33,572 nucleotides of DNA from Spartobacteria bacterium (GCA_947482345.1 CANKJN010000018.1:1-33572); one strand, 5' to 3'. Numbered from the stretch's first letter, positions 22,446 through 31,160 are shown. The notes: generated from the sequence alone by a model not told the origin. Made by a program: numbers and translations.

Positions 22446-22721
22446 ATGAGCACCCAGATTTCCAAAGACCTGACCATCGAGAACCGCAACGGGCTTCATG
22501 CCCGTCCCTCCGCCCTCTTCGTGAAGACGGCGAGCCGCTTCCGTTCCGAGATCTGGGTGGAAAAGGACGAGGAGAGGGTGAACGGCAAGAGCATCATGGG
22601 GCTCATGATGCTGGCCGCCGGCAAAGGATCCGTCCTGCGCGTCACCGCCGTTGGTGACGATGCGACGACCGTCCTGACGGAGATTGAGGAGCTGATCCGC
22701 ACCCGTTTCGGCGAGGAATAG
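22446..22721 (+). CDS. ptsH: phosphocarrier protein HPr
   Basis: 91 aa, ATG start 19 bp after hprK. The PEP-dependent site is His18 in NGLHARPSA. The regulatory serine is Ser49 in VNGKSIMGLM, the target of HprK. Both sites are intact, but no EI or EII genes are near. HPr may mainly serve as a regulatory phosphoprotein. The gene ends 58 bp before the convergent AraC gene; a weak 5-bp stem (CCAAT/ATTGG, about 22753-22775) is in between. Confidence 0.95.
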   Translation: MSTQISKDLTIENRNGLHARPSALFVKTASRFRSEIWVEKDEERVNGKSIMGLMMLAAGKGSVLRVTAVGDDATTVLTEIEELIRTRFGEE

Positions 22722-22779
22722 GGGCGTTCGGAATTTTCAGACATCTGCGGATCCAATGAGGCGGATGGATTGGGGGGAA

Positions 22780-23664
22780 TCAGGAACGCGATTTCCATGC
22801 GCCCGGCGTCATGCCTGTCTGCCGTCTGAACCAGCGCGAGAAATAGTTCGAATCTGAAAATCCGAGGCGTAGCGCAGTTCCGCCGATCGTTTCTCCCTTT
22901 GTGAGATCGTGCTTGCATGCTTTGAGGAGTTCTCGTGCGCGCCACTGTCCCAGCGTGAGGCCCGTGCTCCTGCGGACGAGTCTGTTCAAATAATCCTGCT
23001 GTAGACCCACTCTGCGCGCGAGTTCTCCGGGCGGTGGCACTGCCTCGCCCGGTTTGAGCGCGCGGACCAGACGGCGCAAGATGGGCGCCCCCTCCCCATC
23101 GCCACGCGGCGCGTCGGAACAGGCGCGGCGGCAAGACTCCAGGAGGAGTAGGGCCGCGCCTCCTGCGCCGAGTTTCAGAGGGCTGTTCCCATTCCCACGC
23201 CCGCCTTGCTCTTCCCGTTCATGGGCAAGTTGGTTGAGACGTTCCCTCACAAGCGCCAGTTCGTCGGCAGGAAGCCATCCGGTGGCCGTTCCGAAGCGCA
23301 CCGGGCCGATTCCAGACAGGTCGGCAACCAGGCAGATGGCGAGACGCGGGGAGTGTTCCAGAAACGCATGCTCGGTGCGGGGGGGAATGAAGAACACGGC
23401 TCCCGGAGCGACCGGATGGTGCCGGTTCCCGATGAGCTGCTCCCCGCGGCCGCGAAGGTAAAGCAGTAGCTGTCCGTGGGAATGGCGGTGGGGAATACCA
23501 AGGTCGAAGGGCTGGAGATGCCTGTTCACCCGGAGCTCCCTGACGGACCAGTCACCGCAACGCAGATGAAGCCTCCGGAGAAGGATCGGCCGCACGGGCG
23601 TCTTGGCGTTCCTTTTGGAACGCCCGCCGGAGAGTGAGGAGGCGCGGATCTTCGGGAATGGCAC
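22780..23664 (-). CDS. AraC-family transcriptional regulator with cupin sensor domain
   Basis: 294 aa from a GTG at 23664; upstream in-frame starts would run into the divergent SDR gene and are unlikely. The N-terminal half has a cupin-type sensor (HRHSHGQLLLYLRGRGEQLIGNRHHPVAPGAVFFIPPRTEHAF) suited to binding a sugar-like ligand. The C-terminal ~100 residues are two helix-turn-helix motifs ending in GGTALRLGFSDSNYFSRWFRRQTGMTPGAWK, the AraC signature. It is divergent from the uronate cluster and is the likely regulator of it. The 97-bp gap holds a tandem direct repeat. Confidence 0.9.
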   Translation of the reverse strand: MPFPKIRASSLSGGRSKRNAKTPVRPILLRRLHLRCGDWSVRELRVNRHLQPFDLGIPHRHSHGQLLLYLRGRGEQLIGNRHHPVAPGAVFFIPPRTEHAFLEHSPRLAICLVADLSGIGPVRFGTATGWLPADELALVRERLNQLAHEREEQGGRGNGNSPLKLGAGGAALLLLESCRRACSDAPRGDGEGAPILRRLVRALKPGEAVPPPGELARRVGLQQDYLNRLVRRSTGLTLGQWRARELLKACKHDLTKGETIGGTALRLGFSDSNYFSRWFRRQTGMTPGAWKSRS

Positions 23665-23684
23665 GGGAAGTGATCTAGGACGAA

Positions 23685-23724
23685 AATAAAGTCGTTTTTG
23701 TGCTAATAAAAGCGTTTTCCGCTG
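23685..23724. promoter_or_regulatory. tandem direct-repeat operator candidate
   Basis: AATAAANNCGTTTT occurs at 23685-23698 and again at 23705-23718, a 20-bp period (about two helical turns). Twelve of 14 bases agree and the two differing ones are adjacent. It lies in the AT-rich gap between the AraC and SDR genes. Same-face direct repeats of this spacing are how AraC-type dimers bind. Confidence 0.6.
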
Positions 23725-23761
23725 ATGCAATCCCGGCTCCGTTTCTGCATCCTTTGCTGTC

Positions 23762-24550
23762 ATGAGCAATCCCGTCGTCCTTGTCACCGGAGCCAGCCGC
23801 GGTCTTGGGCGCGGCATCGCCCTCACTCTCGCCGCGGAAGGCTACGATCTCGCCATCCATTATGCCTCCAACGCCGCGGCCGCCGAGGAGACCGTCGCCG
23901 CCTGCCAAGCGGCAGCCAAGCATCACTCCCAGCGCTTCCTTCCCGTTTCCGCCCAACTGGCCTCCTCCGCCCAGCGCGCAGCGATGATGGAGAAAGTGAT
24001 CTCTGAGCTCGGCCATCTCGATGCCCTCGTCAACAACGCCGGCATGGCTCCGCGCGAACGCGCCGATATCACCGAGGCCGGTGAGGAGAGCTTCGACGAG
24101 TTGATCTCCGTCAATCTCAAGGGGCCCTACTTCCTGAGCCAGCTTGCCGCCAACTACTGGCTGAAGAATCCGGGGGCTTCGCGTCTTGCCGGAGGGTACA
24201 AGCTGCTCTTCGTGACCTCCATCTCCGCCTCCACCGCCTCGGTGAACCGCGGCGACTACTGCATCTCGAAAGCAGGTCTGGCCATGGTCTCCCAGCTCTG
24301 GGCCACCCGCCTCGCCTCCGAGGGAGTGCAGGTGCTGGAACTGCGTCCCGGCATCATGGCCACCGACATGACCTCCGGCGTGAAGGGGAAATACGATGCC
24401 CTGATTGCCGACGGCCTTGTGCCGCAGAAACGCTGGGGCACACCGGAGGACGTGGGTCTCGCCGTGAAGGCAATCTGCCGGGGCGATTTCCCCTTCTCCA
24501 CCGGCGACGTCATCTACCTCGACGGTGGTTTCCACCTCCGCCGACTCTAA
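23762..24550 (+). CDS. SDR-family oxidoreductase, probable sugar-acid dehydrogenase
   Basis: 262 aa, ATG start. Classical SDR: TGASRGLG (9-16) binds the nucleotide, NNAG at 91-94, active-site Tyr166 and Lys170 in YCISK, and IYLDGGFHL at the C-terminus. General databases would call it a 3-ketoacyl-ACP reductase, but fatty-acid context is lacking. Standing first in a cluster with a GH88 enzyme and a KDG-type kinase, it may be a KduD-like dehydrogenase acting on unsaturated-uronate products. The substrate is inference. Confidence 0.88.
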   Translation: MSNPVVLVTGASRGLGRGIALTLAAEGYDLAIHYASNAAAAEETVAACQAAAKHHSQRFLPVSAQLASSAQRAAMMEKVISELGHLDALVNNAGMAPRERADITEAGEESFDELISVNLKGPYFLSQLAANYWLKNPGASRLAGGYKLLFVTSISASTASVNRGDYCISKAGLAMVSQLWATRLASEGVQVLELRPGIMATDMTSGVKGKYDALIADGLVPQKRWGTPEDVGLAVKAICRGDFPFSTGDVIYLDGGFHLRRL

Positions 24551-24591
24551 TCCACCCGGGAAAGTCGACCGTCCAAGGTCGAGAGTCGAAC

Positions 24592-24628
24592 AGCCTAATA
24601 GTCTTCATCCTTCAGCCTCTAAACCCCG
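24592..24628. repeat. CTTCAGCC-type motif upstream of the GH88 gene
   Basis: AGCCTAATAGTCTTCATCC then TTCAGCCTCTAAACCCC. Similar text precedes the cupin gene (26063-26098), the Gfo/Idh gene (26680-26750), the kinase gene (27984-28017) and dapL (29832-29863). In reverse orientation it follows the GNAT gene (164-192) and the second S11 gene (17549-17580). Confidence 0.6.
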
Positions 24629-24663
24629 AGCTCCTAACTCCCAACTTCCAGCTCCCACTTCCC

Positions 24664-26046
24664 ATGATCCAGATCGACACCACGCTCACCCCGGCCTCCC
24701 TGAAGGCCGCCGCCGACAAGGTCTTCGAGGCCTCCGCGCCCAAGATCGCCAACCTCCAAAAGCGCTGGAAGGACTCCGACGGCACCCCGGTCTTCACCAT
24801 CGAGGGCAAGTACACCTCCCGCGGATGGACCGAGTGGACGCAGGGATTCCAGTACGGTGCGGCGATCCTGCAGTTCGACGCGACGGGTGACCAGGAGATG
24901 CTCCGCATCGGTCGCGACGGGACGCTCCGCCTCATGGCCTCGCACGTCACGCACATAGGTGTGCATGACCACGGATTCAACAACGTCAGCACCTACGGCA
25001 ACCTGCGCCGACTTCTCCAGGAGGGACGCCTTCCTGCCAACGAGTGGGAGGGGCACTTCTATGATCTGGCCCTGAAGGCCAGCGGCGCCGTCCAGGCATC
25101 GCGCTGGACACAGATCACGCCGGAACTCGGCTACATCTACTCCTTCAACGGCCCGCACTCGCTCTTCTCTGACACGGTTCGCTCCCTGCGCGCACTCGCG
25201 GTTGCCCATTCCCTCGGTCATCGCCTCATGGGGGAGAACGACAAGCCCGCCTCCCTGCTGGCCCGCATCATCCAGCACGCCGAGACCACGGCCCGCTACA
25301 ATGTCTACTACGGAAAGGGGCGCGACATCTACGACCTGCCCGGGCGCGTCGTCCACGAGTCGATCTTCAACGTCAATGACGGCAACTACCGTTGTCCCTC
25401 CACCCAGCAGGGTTACACCCCCTTCTCCACCTGGACGCGCGGACTTGCCTGGATCCTCTGCGGATACCCCGAGCAGATGGAATACATCGAACAGCTTCCC
25501 GATGCCGAACTGGCGCCGTTCGGCGGCAAGCAGGTGATTCTCGACCGCTTCCTCGAGGTTTCCAAGGCGGTCGCGGAGTTCTACATCCGCGAGACCCCGA
25601 CCGACGGCATCCCCTACTGGGACACCGGCGCCCCCGGCCTCGTCCACCTCGGCGATTACAACGACCGCCCGGCAGATCCCTTTAATGACCACGAGCCGGT
25701 CGACAGCTCCGCGGCTGCGATCGGCGCGCAGGGTCTGCTCCGACTGGGCCGATACCTCGACCGCCATGGCAAGAAGGAGGAGGGGGCACGCTACACGGCC
25801 GCCGGCCTCACCGCCTCGAAGACCCTCTTCTCCGAACCCTACCTCAGCCTCGATCCCAACCACGAGGGACTTCTCCTCCACACCGTCTACCACCGCCCGA
25901 ACGGGTGGGATCATATTCCAGCGGGCCGGAAGGTTCCTTGCGGCGAGTCGGCCATGTGGGGTGATTACCATCTCCGCGAGCTTGCGCTCCAGATCCAGCG
26001 AATGGCGACCAACGCTCCGTACCTCACCTTCTTCGGCAAGATCTGA
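24664..26046 (+). CDS. GH88-family unsaturated glucuronyl hydrolase-like enzyme
   Basis: 460 aa, ATG start, no signal peptide, so cytoplasmic. The (alpha/alpha)6 barrel features of GH88 are visible. HDHGF (101-105) holds Asp102, equal to the family Asp88, and LFSDTVRSLRAL has Asp170, equal to Asp149. FNVNDGNYRCPSTQQGYTPFSTWTRGLAWILCGY and IPYWDTGAPG...DSSAAAIGAQGLL, then ESAMWGDYHL, complete it. The family splits unsaturated uronyl residues off lyase-made oligosaccharides (from glycosaminoglycans, ulvan, pectin or gellan). It lies after a CTTCAGCC-type leader, 113 bp from the SDR. Confidence 0.85.
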   Translation: MIQIDTTLTPASLKAAADKVFEASAPKIANLQKRWKDSDGTPVFTIEGKYTSRGWTEWTQGFQYGAAILQFDATGDQEMLRIGRDGTLRLMASHVTHIGVHDHGFNNVSTYGNLRRLLQEGRLPANEWEGHFYDLALKASGAVQASRWTQITPELGYIYSFNGPHSLFSDTVRSLRALAVAHSLGHRLMGENDKPASLLARIIQHAETTARYNVYYGKGRDIYDLPGRVVHESIFNVNDGNYRCPSTQQGYTPFSTWTRGLAWILCGYPEQMEYIEQLPDAELAPFGGKQVILDRFLEVSKAVAEFYIRETPTDGIPYWDTGAPGLVHLGDYNDRPADPFNDHEPVDSSAAAIGAQGLLRLGRYLDRHGKKEEGARYTAAGLTASKTLFSEPYLSLDPNHEGLLLHTVYHRPNGWDHIPAGRKVPCGESAMWGDYHLRELALQIQRMATNAPYLTFFGKI

Positions 26047-26098
26047 TTATTGCCTCAGACCTAACAACCTTCAGTCTAAACCCCTAATAGCCTAATCA

Positions 26099-26548
26099 AT
26101 GATCATCGCAGACCTCTCACAGATCACGGGCCGTACTTACCCGGCCCGTCGCCGCACCCAGAACATCGTCGGGGGAGTTTCCCCGATCCAGGCCACCAAC
26201 TTTGCCATGGGCAACGTCACTCTCGAGCCGAACGGTGGCCAGGTTCCCTGGCACAACCAGGAGCAGGAGGAGGTCTACTTCATCGTCGAGGGGGAGGGGG
26301 AGATGTGCCTCGGTGAGGAACGGATCGCCGTGAAGTCGGGTCAGGCCGCCTACATCCCCTCGGGAGTCTTCCATCAGCTCACCAACACCGGCTCCACCCC
26401 GATGCGCATGATCTATGTCTACGGTCCCGCCGGAGACGTCGCCCACTGGAAACAGGAACTCGAGGGAACCCTCCCGCCTGCCGGAGTCGGCTCCACCCCT
26501 CCGCTTCCCGCCGGCGCCCAACCCCAGTGCACGAAGAAGCCGGAGTAA
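26099..26548 (+). CDS. cupin-domain protein
   Basis: 149 aa, ATG start. A single cupin domain is seen: motif 1 GQVPWHNQEQEEVYFIVEGEG (His52, Gln54, Glu58) and motif 2 GQAAYIPSGVFHQLTN (His92). The metal site has the usual His-x-Gln-Glu-His set. The last ~30 residues are Pro/Gly/Ser-rich. It may be an isomerase or a sugar-binding accessory protein of the uronate cluster; no specific function can be read. A low-complexity leader of 52 bp separates it from the GH88 gene. Confidence 0.8.
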   Translation: MIIADLSQITGRTYPARRRTQNIVGGVSPIQATNFAMGNVTLEPNGGQVPWHNQEQEEVYFIVEGEGEMCLGEERIAVKSGQAAYIPSGVFHQLTNTGSTPMRMIYVYGPAGDVAHWKQELEGTLPPAGVGSTPPLPAGAQPQCTKKPE

Positions 26549-26751
26549 TCGTCAGGGAAAGCCAAAATGAAGACTGAAAAATGAGGGAAGGTGACGAACT
26601 CCTCAACTTCAACTCATTCACTTCAACTCCCAACAGTCCAATAGCCTAACCCCCTAGCACCCATCCCCTTTCTTCAGGTTTCAAGTTTCAGCTTTCAGCT
26701 TTTTCCCCATTCCCTATTCCCCATCACCTAACCCCTAAAAACCCAACCACT

Positions 26752-27906
26752 ATGAAAGAACACCGCATCGGCATCATCATGAACGGCGTCACCGGACGCA
26801 TGGGCACCAACCAGCACCTCCTTCGCTCGATCAAGGCGATCATCGAGCAGGGCGGCGTCCGTCTCAACGACGAGGAAGTCATCATCCCCGAGCCGATCCT
26901 TGTCGGCCGCAGCGCCACGAAGCTCGCCGAGCTTGCCAAGCGCGCAGGACTGCCGGCCGACCGCACCTCCACGGATCTCGACGCCTGCCTAGCCGATCCA
27001 AAGAACGTCATCTACTTCGACTCGACCCTGACCGGACAGCGCCCCGCAGGCGTTCGCAAGGCGATCAAGGCCGGCAAGCACATCTACTGTGAGAAGCCGA
27101 CCGCGACCACTTCCAAGGAGGCCCTTGCCCTCTACAACGAAGTGACCGCCGCCGGCCTCAAGAACGGCGTCGTCCAGGACAAGCTCTGGCTCCCGGGACT
27201 GCTCAAGCTGAAGTACCTCATCGACACCGGCTTCTTCGGCGAGATCCTATCGGTCCGCGGCGAGTTCGGTTACTGGGTCTTCACCGGCGAGCACGAGAAG
27301 CTCCAGCGCCCCTCGTGGAACTACCGCAAGGAGGATGACGGTGGCATCATCGTCGACATGCTCTGCCACTGGCAGTACGTCATCCAGAATCTCTTCGGCG
27401 AGATCAAGTCGCTCACCTGCCTCGGCGCCACCCACATCCCGAAGCGTTGGGACGAGCAGGCCAATCCCTACAAGTGCACGGCCGATGACTCCGCCTACGC
27501 CACCTTCGAGCTGGAGAACGGCGTCGTCTGCCACTTTAACTCCTCCTGGAGTGTCCGCGTCAACCGAGACGACCTGCTCACCCTGCAGGTCGATGGCACG
27601 AAGGGATCGGCAGTAGCCGGACTCCGCGACTGCAAGGCCCAGGCACACGCCGCGACCCCGCGCTGCGTCTGGAACCCCGACATCGACAGCCCGATCAACT
27701 ACAAGGATGGCTGGACCCGCGTCCCCTCCAACGACACCTACGACAACGCCTTCAAGGTGCAGTGGGAACTCTTCCTCAAGCACGTCGTTAAGAACGACCC
27801 CTTCCCGTGGAATCTCCTGCAGGGTGCCAAGGGAGTGCAGCTTGCCGAGCTCGGACTCAAGTCCTGGGAGGAGCGCCGCTGGCTCGATGTGCCGAAGCTC
27901 GGATGA
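26752..27906 (+). CDS. Gfo/Idh/MocA-family oxidoreductase
   Basis: 384 aa, ATG start. N-terminal Rossmann fold (IGIIMNGVTGRMG, residues 6-18), followed by the family motif EKPTAT (114-119). The C-terminal alpha/beta domain follows with GGIIVDMLCHWQYVIQNLFGE, the Gfo/Idh 'GGxxxDxxxHxxD' substrate site. The family oxidises sugars or sugar acids with NAD(P). A role in converting uronate-derived 5-keto or epimeric sugars in this cluster is inference. The 203-bp gap before it contains only low-complexity TTCAGC/TTTCAGCTTT sequence and no gene. Confidence 0.9.
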   Translation: MKEHRIGIIMNGVTGRMGTNQHLLRSIKAIIEQGGVRLNDEEVIIPEPILVGRSATKLAELAKRAGLPADRTSTDLDACLADPKNVIYFDSTLTGQRPAGVRKAIKAGKHIYCEKPTATTSKEALALYNEVTAAGLKNGVVQDKLWLPGLLKLKYLIDTGFFGEILSVRGEFGYWVFTGEHEKLQRPSWNYRKEDDGGIIVDMLCHWQYVIQNLFGEIKSLTCLGATHIPKRWDEQANPYKCTADDSAYATFELENGVVCHFNSSWSVRVNRDDLLTLQVDGTKGSAVAGLRDCKAQAHAATPRCVWNPDIDSPINYKDGWTRVPSNDTYDNAFKVQWELFLKHVVKNDPFPWNLLQGAKGVQLAELGLKSWEERRWLDVPKLG

Positions 27907-28017
27907 TTGAACCCAAAAACTATTGGCCTGAAGCCTGTTAGCTTGTTAAGCCAGAAGGCCTGAAACAGTCTCGGAACCTATCAGCCTTCAGCCTAGATTT
28001 CTAACAACCTGATTCTT

Positions 28018-29118
28018 ATGTCCATCCTGACTCTCCGGCCTGCCGATCAATGCCGTTATGACGAGATCTCCATGGGGGAGGTCATGCTCCGCCTCTGCCC
28101 CGGCGAGGGCCGGATCAAGACTGCACGCTCCTTCCGCGCCTGGGAGGGTGGCGGCGAGTACAACGTGGCCCGCGGCCTCCGCCGTTGTTTCGGCCTCCGC
28201 ACCGCGGTCCTGAGCGCCTTTGCCGACAACGAAGTCGGCCGACTAGTCGAGGATCTTATCCTTCAGGGTGGCGTTGACGCCTCAATGCTCAAGTGGGTTC
28301 CCTACGATGGCATCGGCCGTGCCGTTCGTAACGGGCTGAACTTCACCGAGCGCGGCTTCGGGGTTCGCGGGGCTGTGGGTGTCTCCGACCGTGGCATCAC
28401 CGCCGCCTCGCAGATCAAACCCTCCGATTTCGACTGGGATCACATCTTCGGCACCCTTGGCGCACGCTGGTTCCACACCGGCGGCATCTTCGCGGCTCTC
28501 AGCGAGAGCGCGGCCGAGACGGTCATCGCCGCCACCGAGGCCGCCCATCGTCATGGAGTCATCGTCTCCTACGACCTGAACTACCGTCCCTCGCTCTGGA
28601 AGGCGATCGGCGGAAAGGAGAAGGCTCAGGCCGTCAATAAGCACATCGCCAAGACCGTCGACGTCATGATCGGCAACGAGGAGGACTTCACCGCCTGCCT
28701 CGGACTTGAGGTCAAGGGAGCCGACCACAACCTGACCAACCTCGAGCTTGATAGCTTCAAGGCCATGATCGGCGAGGCCGTGAAGGCCTATCCGAACTTC
28801 AAGGTTGTCGCCACGACGATGCGCGGAGTGAAGACCGCCACGATCAACGACTGGGGCGCTATCTGCTGGGCGGGTGGCAAGTTCTACGAGTCCACCCACT
28901 ATCCCAACCTCGAGATCATGGACCGCGTCGGCGGAGGCGACAGCTTCGCTTCCGGTCTAATCTATGGCTTCCTAACCACCGATGATCCGCAGATCGCGGT
29001 CAACTTCGGCGCCGCTCACGGCGCACTAGCCATGACCACCCCCGGCGACACCTCGATGGCGTCGCTCGCCGAGGTGAAGAAGCTGGCCGGCGGCGGCGGC
29101 GCTAGGGTGGATCGCTGA
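28018..29118 (+). CDS. PfkB-family sugar kinase, 2-keto-3-deoxygluconate kinase-like
   Basis: 366 aa, ATG start. The ribokinase/PfkB fold is clear: GEVMLRLCPGEGRIKTARSFRAWEGGGEYNVARGLRR at the N-terminus, and the ATP/catalytic signature DRVGGGDSFASGLIYGF with the catalytic Asp308. The opening with a GGxxxNVA motif resembles KdgK, which phosphorylates KDG to KDPG. Length is somewhat above the usual ~310. It ends the apparent uronate cluster; no KDPG aldolase is in the window. The palindromic repeat copy B starts at its stop. Confidence 0.85.
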   Translation: MSILTLRPADQCRYDEISMGEVMLRLCPGEGRIKTARSFRAWEGGGEYNVARGLRRCFGLRTAVLSAFADNEVGRLVEDLILQGGVDASMLKWVPYDGIGRAVRNGLNFTERGFGVRGAVGVSDRGITAASQIKPSDFDWDHIFGTLGARWFHTGGIFAALSESAAETVIAATEAAHRHGVIVSYDLNYRPSLWKAIGGKEKAQAVNKHIAKTVDVMIGNEEDFTACLGLEVKGADHNLTNLELDSFKAMIGEAVKAYPNFKVVATTMRGVKTATINDWGAICWAGGKFYESTHYPNLEIMDRVGGGDSFASGLIYGFLTTDDPQIAVNFGAAHGALAMTTPGDTSMASLAEVKKLAGGGGARVDR

Positions 29119-29195
29119 TTTTGGCGCAGGAGTTCGTTGCCGCTCGCTTGCCGTAGGTTCAGCTACGGCTGCGCTCACGCGCCTGCTCCTGCATC
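29119..29195. repeat. palindromic intergenic repeat, copy B
   Basis: Same element as 9189-9264, beginning ATTTTGGCGCAGGAGTTCGTT and ending GCGCCTGCTCCTGCATCC. Inner stem is GCCGTAG (29150-29156) with CTACGGC (29163-29169). Against copy A a T-A pair has become C-G: both strands of the stem changed together. The outer arms are unchanged. Confidence 0.8.
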
Positions 29196-29221
29196 CAAAA
29201 TCCCTCGATCACCCGTTAAAA

Positions 29222-29253
29222 TTCAGAAACCCCGCGCTGATTTCAGCGCGGGG
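29222..29253 (-). terminator. strong hairpin, terminator for the minus-strand gene
   Basis: CCCCGCGCTG (29230-29239) pairs perfectly with CAGCGCGGGG (29244-29253) around ATTT. In the minus direction it is followed by GGTTTCTGAATTTT. It lies ~83 bp past the stop of the small exported protein gene. Confidence 0.55.
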
Positions 29254-29335
29254 GGGTGTCCGGGGAATAGTGAATGTGAAACACAGGAAGCCGAAAGGTT
29301 CACTTTCTGGCCTGTATGTAGTTGCGGCCAAAAAA

Positions 29336-29704
29336 CTACCTTGTCCACCAACCAGACTCGGGGGAGATGAACTTCATCAAAATGATACGATCTCCGAATT
29401 CCGTTCTGCACAAAACGGCCGTGTAAACATCGGGTAACGGGCCACGGATCTTAACCTCTCGGATTTCCTGAATTTTAAAGTCTCGGATTTTGCCTTTCGG
29501 ATCCGTTGTCTTGGCAAAATGAGCCGCGACAACTTCTTCAGGCTTCGCTGTTTTAGGCTGATGAATGATTGGAAAAACTCCATTCCCCCACGTGTGACTT
29601 GCCGACAATTCATCGACCAGATTGGAAATCGGATCCCTCGCACCCAAGGAAACCCGGCAGATAGTGACAAGGCCCAAGATGGTTAGCAGGAGAGTTTTGT
29701 TCAT
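29336..29704 (-). CDS. small exported protein of unknown function
   Basis: 122 aa from the ATG at 29704 (a 138-aa version starting upstream is less likely). The N-terminus [22 protein letters not shown] is a clean signal peptide. The mature part holds no recognisable domain; FVV/KFIS-type strands and a C-terminal WWTR are visible. It is probably monocistronic, divergent from dapL and ended by a strong hairpin. Confidence 0.6.
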   Translation of the reverse strand: MNKTLLLTILGLVTICRVSLGARDPISNLVDELSASHTWGNGVFPIIHQPKTAKPEEVVAAHFAKTTDPKGKIRDFKIQEIREVKIRGPLPDVYTAVLCRTEFGDRIILMKFISPESGWWTR

Positions 29705-29921
29705 AGGGAATGGGGGGTTCTCTGTTGCTTTAGACCTTCCCACTGTAAACACAAGCTGCTTCTCCCCTTCCTGCTTTCCTGAGTTCCTGATTAAAAACCA
29801 CCGCTCCCCTGCTCTGCGAAAAAAATCTTCCCTAACGGCCTTCAGCCCTCAGCCTAAACCCCTCCCTGCCCCCTTCAGTGCTTGGCTTTGGAGTCCGGTT
29901 TTTGCTCTACTCTCCGGCTCT

Positions 29922-31160
29922 ATGGCGACGCTCAATTCCAACTACCTCAAGCTCAAGGCCGGCTATCTCTTTCCCGAAATCGCACGGCGCGTGAAGGCCT
30001 TCACCGAGGCGAATCCCGAAGCCGCCTCCCGGATGATCCGGTGTGGTATCGGTGATGTCACCGAGCCGCTTCCCCTCGCCGTCCGCGAAGCGATGCACGC
30101 CGCGATCGACGAGATGGGGACGCATGGCGGATTCCACGGCTATGGCCCCGAGCAAGGATACGAGTTTCTCCGCACCGCGATCGCCCAGCACGATTACCGG
30201 GACCGCGGTCTCGACGTGGCGGATGACGAGATCTTTGTTTCCGACGGCTCGAAGTGCGACGGCGGAAACATCCTCGACATCCTGGGCGACGACAATCGCA
30301 TCGCCGTCATGGATCCCGTCTACCCCGTCTATGTCGACACCAACGTCATGGCCGGCCACACCGGCGATGCCAACGAGGATGGCTCCTATGCGGGCATCCT
30401 CTACCTCGAGTGCAACGCCGCGAACGGCTTCGTGCCGCAGATCCCCGAGGAGAAGGCCGACATCGTCTATCTCTGCTTCCCGAACAATCCGACCGGAGCC
30501 GTAGCCACGCGCGCACAGCTCGAGGCATGGGTCACCTATGCCCGCAAGCATGGCTCGATCCTCCTCTACGACGCCGCCTACGAGGCCTTCGTGAGCGATC
30601 CCTCCGTGCCCCGCTCCATCTACGAGATCCCCGGGGCCCGCGAGTGCGCGATCGAGTTCCGGAGCTTTTCCAAGAACGGCGGCTTCACCGGCACACGCTG
30701 CGCCTTCACCGTGGTCCCCAAGAACCTCACCGCACTCTGCTCCAACGGCGAGCACCGCCCGATCCACCCCCTCTGGCACCGCCGCTTCACGACGAAGTTC
30801 AATGGTGTGAGCTACATCACCCAGCGAGGCGCTGCCGCCCTCTACAGCGAGATGGGACGGGCCGAGGTTGCTGCTCTTGTGGAACATTACATGGGGAATG
30901 CGGCAATCCTGCGTGAGGCGGTGCAGTCGTGCGGGCTGGAGGTCTATGGAGGTGTGAACGCCCCTTATATTTGGGTTCATGCTCTAGTTGGACAAACCAG
31001 CTGGCAGATCTTCGACCGGATGCTGAATGAGGCGAATATCGTCGTCACGCCTGGCAGCGGCTTCGGCCGTGCCGGCGAGGGATACTTCCGTATCTCCGCG
31101 TTCAACAGCCGCGAGAAGGTGCTCGAGGCCGCCACGCGGTTGAAAGCGATGGTTTGGTAG
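29922..31160 (+). CDS. dapL: LL-diaminopimelate aminotransferase
   Basis: 412 aa from the ATG at 29922; the open frame extends 100 codons upstream but in low-complexity leader sequence. It makes LL-diaminopimelate directly from tetrahydrodipicolinate and glutamate in the cytoplasm, giving lysine and peptidoglycan [27 protein letters not shown] is a DapL opening; [20 protein letters not shown] and the PLP-lysine motif [13 protein letters not shown] (Lys251) are present. [15 protein letters not shown] closes it. DapL is known from plants, Chlamydiae, Verrucomicrobia and a few others. The 217-bp gap before it holds CTTCAGCC-type sequence. Confidence 0.96.
   Translation: MATLNSNYLKLKAGYLFPEIARRVKAFTEANPEAASRMIRCGIGDVTEPLPLAVREAMHAAIDEMGTHGGFHGYGPEQGYEFLRTAIAQHDYRDRGLDVADDEIFVSDGSKCDGGNILDILGDDNRIAVMDPVYPVYVDTNVMAGHTGDANEDGSYAGILYLECNAANGFVPQIPEEKADIVYLCFPNNPTGAVATRAQLEAWVTYARKHGSILLYDAAYEAFVSDPSVPRSIYEIPGARECAIEFRSFSKNGGFTGTRCAFTVVPKNLTALCSNGEHRPIHPLWHRRFTTKFNGVSYITQRGAAALYSEMGRAEVAALVEHYMGNAAILREAVQSCGLEVYGGVNAPYIWVHALVGQTSWQIFDRMLNEANIVVTPGSGFGRAGEGYFRISAFNSREKVLEAATRLKAMVW

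Noticed and set aside
29622-29921. 100-codon N-terminal extension of DapL
   Set aside because: The extension lies in low-complexity leader sequence and overlaps the opposite gene; the ATG at 29922 matches the family start.
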